Source: J054 sp051008735
GTDB lineage: Bacteria; Pseudomonadota; Gammaproteobacteria; Steroidobacterales; GCA-2729495
NCBI GenBank assembly: GCA_051008735.1
Contig: JBPCXH010000216.1
Location: forward strand, 1 to 17,720
DNA length: 17,720 nucleotides
Direction of reading: 5' to 3'
The notes under the pieces are model-generated. The model ran no database searches. It worked only from the letters and a program-made list of their open reading frames with translations, and was not told the origin of the DNA. Below, piece by piece: positions 7,758 to 14,528 of this stretch. The position numbers and the translations under genes are program-made. Each line of letters begins with the position of its first letter. Position 1 is the stretch's first letter.

Positions 7758-8427
7758 CCCCTAACTGCTCCATGACCAATGCGGCTGCCAGTTGCTCCGC
7801 CTGCCGACGGCTGGTCCCGGAGCCTGTTGCCTCCAGCTGCAGATCAGGCAGTCGGCAGGAGCAACGGAAGGTGCGTGCGTGGGCAGCACCCGTCGCCTGA
7901 ACCAGGTGATACTCCGGCGGCGGCAGACCTCGGCCCTGCAGTCGTTCCTGCAAAGCAGTTTTGGCATCCACCAGCTCGGCTTCCGGCGGCAGTGAGTCAA
8001 GTAAGTCATGGAAGATATTCTGCACGACCTGGGCAACAGCGGGAAAACCGCCATCCAGGAGGATAGCCCCAAGCAGGGCCTCCAGGGCATCTGCCAGCAC
8101 TGAATCTCGCTGGTGGCCACCGGTGCGGTGTTCCCCGGAGCCCATTTGCAGATATTCGCCCAGATCCAGAGTCCGGGCCAGCTGGGCCAGGGCCTCCCGA
8201 CGCACCAGCCTGGCTCGGTAGCGGCTTAAAGCACCTTCCCGAGCCTCTGTTTTCGTCTCATAGAGTGCCTGGGCAATGACCATGCCCAGCACGGCATCGC
8301 CAAGAAACTCCAGACGTTCGTTATTGTGCTCGCCCGCGCTGCGATGAGTCAGCGCCTGCGCAAGAAGGCGCTCGTCGGCAAACCGGTAACCCAGACGACT
8401 GGACGACCAGTCGGCCGGATTCGTCAA
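7747..8427 (-). CDS. rnc: ribonuclease III
   Basis: RNase III cuts double-stranded RNA, including the rRNA precursor. The 226-aa protein has the signature NERLEFLGDAVLG (36-48) with Glu40 and Asp44, and the second acidic pair Asp113/Glu116 in LADALEALLGAI. The C-terminal double-stranded RNA-binding domain spans about 150-226, ending with GSGTSRRQAEQLAA. The start is TTG at 8427 in a TTGA overlap with the DUF4845 stop. The next Met is residue 49, beyond the catalytic signature, so a non-ATG start is required. The ribosome binding site is weak; translation is probably coupled to the gene upstream. Confidence 0.96.
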   Translation of the reverse strand: MTNPADWSSSRLGYRFADERLLAQALTHRSAGEHNNERLEFLGDAVLGMVIAQALYETKTEAREGALSRYRARLVRREALAQLARTLDLGEYLQMGSGEHRTGGHQRDSVLADALEALLGAILLDGGFPAVAQVVQNIFHDLLDSLPPEAELVDAKTALQERLQGRGLPPPEYHLVQATGAAHARTFRCSCRLPDLQLEATGSGTSRRQAEQLAAALVMEQLGDDD

Positions 8428-8789
8428 CGGCGAATCTCGACGGAGTCATTGAATCGCGCCAGAAGATAGACATCGCCGATAAAGGGTGCCTCATTGTCAT
8501 ACTGGACTCGCACCGAGTAACCCATTTCGGATTTCTTAATCACGAAATCCTGCTTCTTGAGCACCGAGATCATCTCAATATTCAGGCGCTTGCCAATTGC
8601 GGACCGGATCAAAGCAACACTGGCGTTCTGACCATCCAGTTCACCCTTAACGTCCTCAAGCACACTCAGAATCTTCATCTGTTCCAGATAGATCGGCGTC
8701 AGCTTTAAAGCGCCCAGACCAACGATCCCCACTAAGACCGCAATGATCAGTGCGCCAATAGCCGTCATACCCTGTTGCCTACTGCGCAT
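8424..8789 (-). CDS. DUF4845 single-pass membrane protein
   Basis: This small protein (121 aa from ATG 8789) belongs to the DUF4845 family found between lepB and rnc in many gamma- and betaproteobacteria; its function is unknown. A hydrophobic segment of about 20 residues follows a positively charged start, giving one membrane helix at about residues 9-29, then a polar domain. The N-terminus RQQGMTAIGALI resembles a type IV prepilin cleavage site (Gly then Met-Thr), but the usual Glu at +5 is Gly. GGGAG is seven bases before ATG 8789; another ATG at 8795 is too close to it, and the open frame extends to 8843 inside lepB. The lepB stop is 23 bases upstream. No catalytic motif is seen. Confidence 0.85.
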   Translation of the reverse strand: MRSRQQGMTAIGALIIAVLVGIVGLGALKLTPIYLEQMKILSVLEDVKGELDGQNASVALIRSAIGKRLNIEMISVLKKQDFVIKKSEMGYSVRVQYDNEAPFIGDVYLLARFNDSVEIRR

Positions 8790-8812
8790 ATCCATACTCC
8801 CGCCGCGCTGTA

Positions 8813-9589
8813 CTACTGAATCGCACTGCCTATTCGCTGCCACTTGGGCATTTTCGGAATTTCCCAGTTCATCCAGATACGCACGGCTTTGCCAACAATA
8901 TTTCCAGCCGGAACCAAGCCGACACCACGATAGCGGCTATCCCGACTATTATCCCGGTTATCCCCCATCATGAAAAAATAACCCTGCGGAATCACGAAGG
9001 TTCCCTCCAGGCTACGCTGCCCTTCTGTCAGCAGAACGGAGTGCTCTGCATCACCCAGGGTTTCACGCGCCAGCAGGGACCGCGACTGTCCCGCAGCCTC
9101 ATAGGGGCCGAGAACACGAAAATCTACCGGCTGGTCATTAATGTAAAGGCGCTTGTTCACATATTTGACAGTGTCCCCGGGTAAACCCACCAGACGCTTG
9201 ATGTAATTGGTACTGGGATCAGCAGGGAGCCGGAATACCACCACATCGCCGCGGGAGGGCTCGCCCACGCTGACAATCTTGGTATGCAAGACAGGTAGCC
9301 GCAGACCGTAGGTGTACTTGTTCACAAAAATAAAATCGCCGATAAGCAGCGTCGGCATCATTGAGCTGGAAGGTATCCGGAAAGGCTCGAAGAGAAACGA
9401 GCGGATAACCAGCACCAGCAACAAAATCGGAAAAAAAGAACGGGCATATTCAACCGCAATGGGCAGATTCGGGTCTTCACCCGTGGCCGCCACAGGCCGG
9501 CTGCGGGCAAACAATAAAGCGTCAATAGCCCAGATCAGGCCGCACAGGCCTGTTGCCAACACCAGCACCAGAGAAAAATCGAGATTCAT
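8813..9589 (-). CDS. lepB: signal peptidase I LepB
   Basis: LepB cleaves signal peptides from exported proteins at the periplasmic face of the inner membrane. The 258-aa protein has two N-terminal membrane helices (about 3-27 and 52-68). The catalytic Ser76 is in PSSSMMPT and the general base Lys131 is in YIKRLVGLPGD. Box E appears near the C-terminus as GDNRDNSRDSR. Length is between the short Gram-positive and the 324-aa E. coli forms and is common in non-enteric gammaproteobacteria. The ATG at 9589 is bounded by an in-frame TGA four codons upstream; AGG sits eight bases before it. It follows lepA after a 94-base gap, which contains a possible small ORF. Confidence 0.96.
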   Translation of the reverse strand: MNLDFSLVLVLATGLCGLIWAIDALLFARSRPVAATGEDPNLPIAVEYARSFFPILLLVLVIRSFLFEPFRIPSSSMMPTLLIGDFIFVNKYTYGLRLPVLHTKIVSVGEPSRGDVVVFRLPADPSTNYIKRLVGLPGDTVKYVNKRLYINDQPVDFRVLGPYEAAGQSRSLLARETLGDAEHSVLLTEGQRSLEGTFVIPQGYFFMMGDNRDNSRDSRYRGVGLVPAGNIVGKAVRIWMNWEIPKMPKWQRIGSAIQ

Positions 9590-9687
9590 GAATACCTGTC
9601 AGGCAATGCGTAACCGAGGCCCCTTGCCCCGCCGTCGCGCAACATAGCACGGACAGCCGCCACGTCCCAGATACCTGCCCTGATCAT
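9586..9687 (-). CDS. possible 33-residue small ORF bridging lepA and lepB
   Basis: An open frame of 33 codons plus stop fills the lepA-lepB gap exactly. Its ATG overlaps the lepA stop (ATGA) and its TGA overlaps the lepB ATG (ATGA). The peptide starts MIRAGIWDVAAVRAMLRD and ends GLGYALPDRYS. It has no membrane segment and no recognised domain. The lepA 3' end gives no clear Shine-Dalgarno, so it would depend on reinitiation. A stop-free run of 33 codons can occur by chance in GC-rich DNA; the double ATGA overlap is what makes it worth recording. It may be only a coupling leader for lepB or chance. Confidence 0.25.
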   Translation of the reverse strand: MIRAGIWDVAAVRAMLRDGGARGLGYALPDRYS

Positions 9688-11477
9688 TCACGACCTACCT
9701 TCAGTACGGCCAGGAAGGCCTCCTGAGGGATTTCGACGGAGCCCAGCTGTTTCATCCGCTTCTTGCCGGCCTTCTGCTTTTCGAGCAACTTGCGCTTGCG
9801 GCTCACGTCTCCGCCATAGAGCTTCGCGGTCACATCCTTGCGCAAGGCTTTCACATTAGCCCGGGAAATAATCTGCGAACCGATGGCAGCCTGAATGGCT
9901 ACCTCGAACATTTGCCTGGGGATGATCTCTCGCAGTTTCTCCACTAACTCGCGGCCTCGCCGACGAGCAGCGTCGCGGTGCACAATCACCGACAGAGCAT
10001 CGACTTTCTCCCGATTGATCATGATATCGAGCTTCACCAGATTACCGGGCACGAAACGAGAAAACTCATAGTCAAAAGAAGCATGGCCACGACTGACTGA
10101 TTTAAGCCGGTCAAAGAAATCGAGCACGATCTCTATCATCGGTAACTCATATTCCAGTGCAACCTGACTGCCCACGTACGCCATGCGCTTCTGCACGCCG
10201 CGACGCCCCACGCACAGCTGCATAACCGCACCCACGTAATCAGGCGGCACCAGCAAGCTGGCGCGAATATGCGGCTCCCGAATCTCATCGCACTCACTGG
10301 GATCAGGCAAGGCAGCCGGATTATCGATCAGGATCTGCTCACCCTTGGTCGTCAGCACTTCGAAGACCACCGTTGGTGCTGTTGTGATAAGACCCAGGCC
10401 GTGTTCGCGCTCCAGGCGCTCCTGAACGATTTCCATATGCAGCATGCCAAGGAAACCACAGCGAAAACCAAAACCCAGGGCAGCAGAGGTTTCCACTTCG
10501 TAGTGCAGGGATGCATCGTTCAAGCGCAATTTGCGCAAGGCTTCCCGACATTCCTCGAACTGCTCCGAGTTAACAGGAAACAGGCCGGCGAATACGCGCG
10601 GCTTGATGGCCTTAAAGCCGGGCAACTGGGCGTCCGTCGGCCGGGCATCCAGGGTAATCGTGTCGCCCACGGGCGCCCCATCGATCTCCTTGATGCCGGC
10701 GATGAGATAACCCACCTCGCCTGTCAGCAGGGCCTTGCGCTTGGTCATTTTGGGGGTAAAAGCACCCAGCTCCGTGACCGGAAAACTACGCCCGGTGGAA
10801 AGAACACGAATCTTTGTGCCGGTGGGCAGCGAGCCGTTGACTACCCGCACCAGGGAAACCACACCCACGTAACTGTCAAACCAGGAATCAATGATCAATG
10901 CCTGCAGGGGAGCATCCGGGTCACCGACCGGGGCCGGCACCTTGCGCACCAGCAGCTCCAGCAGTTCATCGATACCTTCGCCCGTCTTGGCGCTGACCAT
11001 GACGGCTTCCTCGGTATCAATGCCGATAATTTCCTCGATGTCCTTAAGAACCCGTTCAGGCTCTGCCGAGGGCAAGTCAATCTTGTTCAGGACGGGAATG
11101 ATTTCCAGGCCCTGCTCCACCGCCGTGTAGCAATTGGCGATGCTCTGCGCCTCGACGCTCTGGGCTGCATCCACGATAAGCAGGGCGCCTTCGCACGCAG
11201 CCAGGGAACGGGACACTTCGTAGGAAAAATCCACATGCCCCGGCGTATCGATAAAATTCAGTTGATAGGTTTCCCCATCCTGCGCCTGGTAGTCCAGAGA
11301 CACGCTCTGAGCCTTGATAGTGATGCCGCGCTCACGCTCCAGATCCATGGAATCCAGCACTTGGGCTGCCATCTCGCGCGCCTGGAGCCCACCGCAGCGT
11401 TCGATCAGGCGATCGGCCAAAGTGGATTTCCCATGGTCTACGTGGGCAATGATAGAAAAATTACGAATGCGTTCCAT
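9684..11477 (-). CDS. lepA: elongation factor 4 (LepA/EF4), ribosome-associated GTPase
   Basis: LepA is a translational GTPase that binds the ribosome and affects initiation and elongation. The 597-aa length is standard. The G domain shows AHVDHGKST (12-20), the RGITIKAQ switch I, DTPGHVDF and NKID. The LepA-specific C-terminal domain is present, with FVPGNLVKLDIMINREKVDALS and GGDVSRKRKLLEKQKAGKK, ending in the family's VEIPQEAFLAVLK. The ATG at 11477 has no clear Shine-Dalgarno. It follows the DUF836 gene by 53 bases that contain a perfect TATAAT, so lepA may have its own promoter as well as readthrough from the rpoE operon. Confidence 0.98.
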   Translation of the reverse strand: MERIRNFSIIAHVDHGKSTLADRLIERCGGLQAREMAAQVLDSMDLERERGITIKAQSVSLDYQAQDGETYQLNFIDTPGHVDFSYEVSRSLAACEGALLIVDAAQSVEAQSIANCYTAVEQGLEIIPVLNKIDLPSAEPERVLKDIEEIIGIDTEEAVMVSAKTGEGIDELLELLVRKVPAPVGDPDAPLQALIIDSWFDSYVGVVSLVRVVNGSLPTGTKIRVLSTGRSFPVTELGAFTPKMTKRKALLTGEVGYLIAGIKEIDGAPVGDTITLDARPTDAQLPGFKAIKPRVFAGLFPVNSEQFEECREALRKLRLNDASLHYEVETSAALGFGFRCGFLGMLHMEIVQERLEREHGLGLITTAPTVVFEVLTTKGEQILIDNPAALPDPSECDEIREPHIRASLLVPPDYVGAVMQLCVGRRGVQKRMAYVGSQVALEYELPMIEIVLDFFDRLKSVSRGHASFDYEFSRFVPGNLVKLDIMINREKVDALSVIVHRDAARRRGRELVEKLREIIPRQMFEVAIQAAIGSQIISRANVKALRKDVTAKLYGGDVSRKRKLLEKQKAGKKRMKQLGSVEIPQEAFLAVLKVGRE

Positions 11478-11502
11478 GGGCAGGCCGCGGGCGAAGGGAC
11501 TA

Positions 11503-11508
11503 ATTATA
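11503..11508 (-). promoter_or_regulatory. possible -10 element for lepA
   Basis: The minus strand reads TATAAT in the 53-base gap before lepA, an exact -10 consensus in otherwise GC-rich sequence. A transcript would begin about 20 bases before the lepA ATG. No good -35 match lies 16-18 bases upstream (the sequences there are ACCGCT or CCGCTG), and it lacks the TG of an extended -10, so support is limited. Confidence 0.35.
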
Positions 11509-11530
11509 GAACGGGAGAGGGTCGCAGCGG

Positions 11531-11800
11531 TCAGGAATGATCAGACTCCGACCCGGAATGAGATTCCAGCCACGCCAGCACCGCAGGGCGGTCCAGATGA
11601 TACCGGCAAAGCTCCTGTTCATCGGCACAGACCACGGGCACCAGGACGCCATAGCGCTCGCGCAGTGATTCGTCCGTGTCGACATCGACCACGGCCAGGT
11701 GGGCTCGCTGGCGCAGCAAGGGCTCCAGCTCGCCCAGCAAGTCTTCACACAAGTGGCAGCCGCGGCGGCTATAGACAGTCAGAGTCTGCCGGGCTGTCAT
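11531..11800 (-). CDS. glutaredoxin-like protein (DUF836 family)
   Basis: A small thioredoxin-fold protein (89 aa) with a CxxC motif at Cys15-Cys18 (RRGCHLCED) right after the first beta strand, followed by the conserved VDVDTD and cis-proline VPVV segments. This matches the DUF836 glutaredoxin-like family; the role and partner are unknown. There is no signal peptide, so it is cytoplasmic. The ATG overlaps the rseC stop by four bases (ATGA), placing it in the rpoE-rse operon. In relatives such a gene is often found between the rse/mucD genes and lepA. A thiol-disulfide link with the cysteine-bearing RseC is an inference only. Confidence 0.82.
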   Translation of the reverse strand: MTARQTLTVYSRRGCHLCEDLLGELEPLLRQRAHLAVVDVDTDESLRERYGVLVPVVCADEQELCRYHLDRPAVLAWLESHSGSESDHS

Positions 11801-12240
11801 GCAGGCCGCTCACGCAGAGATCGCAACTGCGGTCCATCGCGATAGGCGCGCGCCAGGCGGCGGGCCCCAAGCAACCCGACCAGGATCCCAACCCCCATAC
11901 CCAAGGCCGCCCCCAGATCGGGATTAACAGGCAAGGCGATGGCACCCGAAAAAGCGCCGCCCAGCAAACCGAGCAGCGCCGGGCCATAGGCCAGGCACGC
12001 AGCTCGCAACATACGCGGCGCGGCCAGGCGCAAACTCACTCGCTCGCCGGGCGAAAAAACCGAGTTGGCGGCTACCGGGATTGCGTAGATTTCCGGCCCG
12101 GCACGTAAGGCGGCCAGCAAAGGCCCGATACCGCAGCCACCCTGGGTTGTGCAAGCAGCACAGCCGGCGGCCTGATCAAGCCGCACCTGCACCTGACCGG
12201 CACCCATAGCAACGACCGTGCCGTGTCGCTCCATCAGCAT
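11797..12240 (-). CDS. rseC: SoxR-reducing/sigma-E regulatory protein RseC (MucC)
   Basis: RseC is an inner-membrane protein encoded in sigma-E operons; in E. coli it also contributes to reducing SoxR. The 147-aa protein has an N-terminal cytoplasmic part with the cysteine cluster typical of the family (Cys27, Cys30, Cys36 in GCAACTTQGGCGIG), then two membrane helices at about 79-101 and 107-127. The final residues are charged. I took ATG 12240, three bases after the rseB stop; an alternative ATG is two codons later, and neither has a good ribosome binding site. It overlaps the next gene by ATGA. Its exact role in sigma-E control is modest or unclear even in model species. Confidence 0.9.
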   Translation of the reverse strand: MLMERHGTVVAMGAGQVQVRLDQAAGCAACTTQGGCGIGPLLAALRAGPEIYAIPVAANSVFSPGERVSLRLAAPRMLRAACLAYGPALLGLLGGAFSGAIALPVNPDLGAALGMGVGILVGLLGARRLARAYRDGPQLRSLRERPA

Positions 12241-12243
12241 TGG

Positions 12244-13236
12244 TCAGGGCGTCACCGGTGAAGTCGATAAGGCAATCAGTTCGACAGTGCGCACGGGCAC
12301 CTCGCCCACGGCGGTAACCAGGTGGCCATCCCGGCTGGTGGTAAAAGCATTCGCCGCGCCCATGGTCGACAGGCCTCCGGCCGGATCTTCGGCCACACTC
12401 GCTTCGATAAAAACTGACACCCACGCCAGCCCGTCAGAATAGACCAGTTGCTCCGTCGGCATCTCCGCGCCGGGCGCGTATTTTGACTTGACGGTTAACA
12501 GGGCGAATCCGGATGGCAAATCAGAGGCGCGCCAGGCTGCCGTGGGCATTTCCTTGCCGCTCTCTACGGCCACGCCCCGCATCTGCTTAAAACCCGTGGT
12601 ATCCAGGGACGGTTGTAATTTGTCATCAGCAATACTCGCCGGCATGCGGATTTCAGTAAACAGCAACTGTTCGAGTACACCACCACTGGCTTCGCGCAGC
12701 TGGGTTTTCAGGGGCATGCCCGTCGCGTCGTCGAGCCAGAGCCGATAGCCATAGCGATAGCCATCCATTGGCTGTACGACCAAAATCCTGGCGGCGCGTC
12801 CGGCAACAGACTCTGAGCCCACCAGAGACAGGGTGTAGAGCCCTTCGTCCAGGGTCTCAATACTCGGCAGCCGGCCCTGCAAGGGACTCTGGCTGCGATC
12901 ACGATTATCGCGGGGCTCGGTATGCACGGCCATCTGATCCGGGAGAATGCAGGTGACCTGATCATTGTTGCGAATTATTTCCCGGCCCGCTCCGTCCATC
13001 GCCGTGATGCGTTCGCTGACCTGGCCATCCTGCACCCGATGCACGATTCCCAGAATATCCGCTTCGCCCCCGTGCATATGCACCAGTGTGCCCTCGTAAT
13101 TCAGGCCCTCAACGGAATCTGCCATGCGCATGAGCCAGTCGCGCGGTACCTCGGCACTAACCGGCAGCGCCAATAGAAACAGGGCAAGTAAAAAAGCGAG
13201 GCCGGAGCAACAGCGCAACCGGCGGACATCACTCAT
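12244..13236 (-). CDS. rseB: sigma-E factor regulatory protein RseB (MucB)
   Basis: RseB is a periplasmic protein that binds the periplasmic part of RseA, shields it from DegS-type proteolysis and senses lipid or LPS signals. From ATG 13236 the protein has 330 residues, near the usual 315-330. A signal peptide is clear: MSDVRRLRCC, a hydrophobic core of Leu/Ala, then LPVSA before EVPRDW. The LolA/LppX-like N-terminal domain and C-terminal MucB/RseB domain follow (RYGYRLWLDDATGMPLK; YSDGLAWVSVFIE). The frame is open back to 13344, but that extension lies inside rseA and precedes the signal peptide. ATG 13236 overlaps the rseA stop by eight bases (ATGAGTGA), with GAGG nine bases upstream. Confidence 0.95.
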   Translation of the reverse strand: MSDVRRLRCCSGLAFLLALFLLALPVSAEVPRDWLMRMADSVEGLNYEGTLVHMHGGEADILGIVHRVQDGQVSERITAMDGAGREIIRNNDQVTCILPDQMAVHTEPRDNRDRSQSPLQGRLPSIETLDEGLYTLSLVGSESVAGRAARILVVQPMDGYRYGYRLWLDDATGMPLKTQLREASGGVLEQLLFTEIRMPASIADDKLQPSLDTTGFKQMRGVAVESGKEMPTAAWRASDLPSGFALLTVKSKYAPGAEMPTEQLVYSDGLAWVSVFIEASVAEDPAGGLSTMGAANAFTTSRDGHLVTAVGEVPVRTVELIALSTSPVTP

Positions 13237-13789
13237 CAAATACGCCTCGGCGAGTGCTGGCCTGAATAAAATCCGGGCTGCGATTGACGACATGAGAGCT
13301 GACAACCTGACGAGACAGCCCTCCGGCGTAATCTCCATGAGCAACCAGGTAGCCTGTCAGTCGCGCAGCTCCCAGAGGTGATGTGCCGGCGGCTTGCAGC
13401 TCGGCCGCCTGCACAGTCGGCTGAATGACTTGAGCAAGCTGCTGTGGCTCATCAAGGCTAACGGAGCCAAGGCTCAGCAAGCCTGTGAGCACCACGACAC
13501 CCGCAGCAGCAGCTAACCCGGCGATGGCCAGCCCACCCCAGGATCCGGCTGTGCCGGCATGGGCTGTTTCCTCCGCCAGCGCGACGCTGATGCGTTCACC
13601 CAGATGGACAGCATTGACTGCCGGTGCGTGGCCCCGCATCACCTGGCCCATCGCCGCGAAGCGGGCGAGCCGCTGGCGATGACCGGCATCTCGATCCAGC
13701 CGCCGCAGCAACAATTCTTCTTCGCCGGCCGATAGTTCGCCGTCAAGAAAAGCAGAAAGTTGTTCGTCAATACCCGCAGTCATACTCAT
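13229..13789 (-). CDS. rseA: anti-sigma-E factor RseA (MucA-like)
   Basis: RseA is the membrane anti-sigma factor that holds RpoE inactive until regulated proteolysis. The 186-aa protein starts with the RseA N-terminal domain (EQLSAFLDGELSAGEEELLLRRL region, about 9-32), has one membrane helix at about 85-107 rich in Ala/Gly/Val/Leu, and ends with the C-terminal RseA/MucA domain (GYLVAHGDYAGG, about 145-156). The layout resembles Pseudomonas MucA (194 aa). The ATG at 13789 is seven bases after the rpoE stop, with AGGGG four bases upstream; a second ATG at codon 3 is better spaced. No frameshift like those in mucoid mucA mutants is present. The extreme C-terminus (GVFDE) does not obviously carry an RseP/DegS-type hydrophobic trigger, which in E. 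coli lies in outer-membrane porins instead. Confidence 0.93.
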   Translation of the reverse strand: MSMTAGIDEQLSAFLDGELSAGEEELLLRRLDRDAGHRQRLARFAAMGQVMRGHAPAVNAVHLGERISVALAEETAHAGTAGSWGGLAIAGLAAAAGVVVLTGLLSLGSVSLDEPQQLAQVIQPTVQAAELQAAGTSPLGAARLTGYLVAHGDYAGGLSRQVVSSHVVNRSPDFIQASTRRGVFDE

Positions 13790-13796
13790 CCGTCCC

Positions 13797-14387
13797 CTAA
13801 CGCTCCCACTGCCCGTCCAGCAGCGGCTTCATATCTCGATCAATAGCTTCGCGCGCACGAAAAATTCGTGATCGCACCGTCCCCACCGGGCAGTCCATGG
13901 CCTGGGCAATTTCTTCATAGCTCAGGCCATCAATTTCACGCAGCGTAATCGCCGTCCGTAACTCTTCCGGGAGACCCGCAATCGTTGCCTCGACGGTCTC
14001 GCGCAGTTCCTCTCGCATCAGGATTGCATCCGGAGAATCATCATCACGCAACTTGTTGCTAATCGCGTGCTGCTCCGGATCCTGCAAATCAAGATCGTAT
14101 TCAAGCGGCCGGCGCCCCATGGACACCAGGTGATTTTTCGCCGTATTGATCGCAATCCGGTAAAGCCACGTATAAAAGGCGCTGTCGCCACGAAACCTTG
14201 GGATGGCCCGGTAAGCCTTAATAAAGGCCTCCTGAGTCACGTCCATGGCTTCGCTGGGATCTCGTAAATAACGCATTACCAGGTTCACGATCTTGTGCTG
14301 ATACTTCAGCACCAGCAGATCAAACGCCTTCTTGTCGCCTTGCTTTACCCGCTCGACGAGTATCTGGTCGCTTGTCCTTGCTGACAT
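13797..14387 (-). CDS. rpoE: RNA polymerase sigma factor RpoE (sigma-E/AlgU)
   Basis: RpoE is the ECF sigma factor of the envelope-stress response. The 196-aa protein matches E. coli RpoE and P. aeruginosa AlgU over its length. Sigma region 2 includes KAFDLLVLKYQHKI, QEAFIKAYRA and FYTWLYRIAINTAKNHL; region 4 has GLSYEEIAQAMDCPVGTVRSR, a helix-turn-helix. I chose ATG 14387 (MSARTSDQ), with GTGGGG upstream. The frame extends to 14492, but that extra 35-codon stretch contains the predicted sigma-E promoter and has no counterpart in relatives. It heads an operon with rseA, rseB, rseC and the DUF836 gene, probably activated by RpoE itself and opposed by RseA/RseB. Confidence 0.97.
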   Translation of the reverse strand: MSARTSDQILVERVKQGDKKAFDLLVLKYQHKIVNLVMRYLRDPSEAMDVTQEAFIKAYRAIPRFRGDSAFYTWLYRIAINTAKNHLVSMGRRPLEYDLDLQDPEQHAISNKLRDDDSPDAILMREELRETVEATIAGLPEELRTAITLREIDGLSYEEIAQAMDCPVGTVRSRIFRAREAIDRDMKPLLDGQWER

Positions 14388-14432
14388 GTCGCCCCACCCG
14401 GCTGGCCCGACGCGACGACCGCCCGCCCTGTC

Positions 14433-14459
14433 ATTGACTGCGGTCTGCGCGAAAAGTTC
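14433..14459 (-). promoter_or_regulatory. sigma-E-type promoter of rpoE operon
   Basis: On the minus strand GAACTT (14459-14454) is followed by a 16-base spacer and TCAAT (14437-14433). This fits the sigma-E/AlgU consensus (GAACTT, 16-17 bases, TCnnA/TCAAA). Transcription would start near 14427, giving a leader of about 40 bases before the rpoE ATG. Autoregulation by RpoE is known in E. coli and Pseudomonas; here it is inferred from the match. Confidence 0.78.
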
Positions 14460-14465
14460 GCCCGG

Positions 14466-14492
14466 ATTAAACTTAACCGTGCGCGCTGTCAC
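14466..14492 (-). promoter_or_regulatory. possible vegetative promoter upstream of rpoE
   Basis: The minus strand has GTGACA (14492-14487) and TTTAAT (14471-14466), each one mismatch from the sigma-70 boxes, but the spacer is only 15 bases. rpoE commonly has a second, constitutive promoter in relatives, so this is a candidate. The short spacer keeps confidence low. Confidence 0.25.
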
Positions 14493-14528
14493 ACTGGCTG
14501 ATGCAGCGCAGCGCCCCGATAGTCTAAA

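Noticed and set aside
10269..11540. Long plus-strand open frame (423 codons) opposite lepA
   Set aside because: It is antisense to the highly conserved lepA and has no recognisable family motif; GC-rich codon use in lepA explains it.
13237..13344. 36-codon extension of rseB upstream of ATG 13236
   Set aside because: It would place residues before a clear signal peptide and lies inside rseA.
14388..14492. 35-codon N-terminal extension of rpoE
   Set aside because: Not found in known RpoE/AlgU proteins and it contains the sigma-E promoter; ATG 14387 has a suitable upstream GGGG and gives the usual length.
14483..14509. Inverted repeat GCGCTG/CAGCGC in the gap before rpoE, considered as a terminator for the sdh operon
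   Set aside because: The loop would be 15 bases and no T-run follows; it overlaps the predicted rpoE promoter region. Not a convincing Rho-independent terminator.
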